Part shown: piece after piece, positions 23,506 to 23,763 of the stretch
Layout of the letters: every line of letters starts with the position of its first letter
Numbering within the stretch: position 1 is the stretch's first letter
Assembly: GCA_910587355.1 (NCBI GenBank)
Contig: CAJUKF010000008.1
Coordinates: forward strand, 48,065-71,827
DNA length: 23,763 nucleotides
From: an uncultured Muribaculaceae bacterium
GTDB taxonomy: Bacteria; Bacteroidota; Bacteroidia; Bacteroidales; Muribaculaceae
Direction of reading: 5' to 3'
The notes under the pieces: model-generated
What the model saw: the letters and a program-made list of their open reading frames with translations, nothing else
Databases searched by the model: none
What the model was told of the DNA's origin: nothing
Translations under genes and position numbers: made by a program

Positions 23506-23763
23506 ATTATTCTTGAAAAGACAAATTTTGTAGTACTTATTGTCATAAAATCTGTAGCAAAAATTGCAAAGCATTGATGAAATTATTTCTGTCCCTTGTT
23601 GAGATACCGGCATTATTAATCGCATCGGTCGTTAGTTAATACTGACAGCTATCCAGTATATTATTAATAATGTCGATGCAGAATGTGAAAAAATGATATT
23701 TTGCTTATTCCGGGAAGAAATCCGTTGGCTGAATAAAAACTGTAACAAAAAATGGGGGATGGG
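23506..23763. other. AT-rich gene-free upstream region
   Basis: No convincing gene lies here, and the base composition is clearly more AT-rich than the rest of the window. CATTATTAAT at 23611-23620 recurs inverted as ATTAATAATG at 23663-23672, and ATTATTAATAAT at 23660-23671 is a self-palindrome. These could be protein-binding sites but may be composition effects. The next gene lies beyond the window edge. Confidence 0.5.

Noticed and set aside
23422..23625. 67-codon open frame upstream of the lipoprotein operon
   Set aside because: It overlaps the consensus promoter and AT-rich gap, has no conserved features and ends in the operon leader.

Overview
The window looks like a chromosomal segment from a Bacteroidota bacterium, most probably order Bacteroidales; a gut Muribaculaceae-type genome would fit but is not proven. 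The reasons are promoters of the Bacteroidetes form (TTTG, about 20 bases, TAnnTTTG) in front of several genes, little Shine-Dalgarno signal, a short primary sigma factor without region 1.1, and families that are largely confined to this phylum (DUF4493 and PCMD-type surface lipoproteins, DUF4954). Most of the window is housekeeping DNA; the last 6 kb is accessory surface-protein DNA.

Layout. (1) 2-517 (+) is the 3' part of the ribosome-assembly GTPase engB. (2) 5107-533 (-) is a tight four-gene operon: tsaB and tsaC (tRNA t6A modification), a polyprenyl-phosphate sugar transferase, and a ClC chloride channel with CBS domains. (3) Divergent from it, 5364-6537 (+) holds yicC and rpmH (ribosomal protein L34, only 51 residues), closed by a strong terminator and convergent with rpoD (7697-6837, -). 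(4) 10063-7845 (-) is a two-gene ABC exporter (ATPase plus ABC-2 permease). (5) 10445-12382 (+) is groES-groEL. (6) 12550-14075 (+) is a hotdog thioesterase overlapping dprA. (7) 14145-15020 (+) is a nucleoside (uridine-type) phosphorylase. (8) 15335-17329 (+) is a DUF4954 left-handed beta-helix protein. (9) 23389-17418 (-) is an operon of three paralogous DUF4493 lipoproteins with acidic residues after the lipid cysteine, the pattern of surface-exported Bacteroidetes lipoproteins.

Intergenic DNA carries two kinds of small repeat. A ~105-120 bp element around a 20-bp perfect palindrome occurs at 6656 and 10138. A tandem 42-bp hairpin unit occurs at 15122-15202. The gaps otherwise hold promoters and hairpin terminators; no tRNA, rRNA, insertion sequence or CRISPR array was seen.

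The most interesting part is the lipoprotein operon. All three proteins align through an N-terminal DUF4493 region and a following beta domain. Two add a fibronectin-III-like domain and a C-terminal PCMD-type (putative carbohydrate metabolism) domain. The middle one lacks these and instead has a Pro-Asp-Asn repeat linker. They look like parts of one cell-surface assembly of unknown function.
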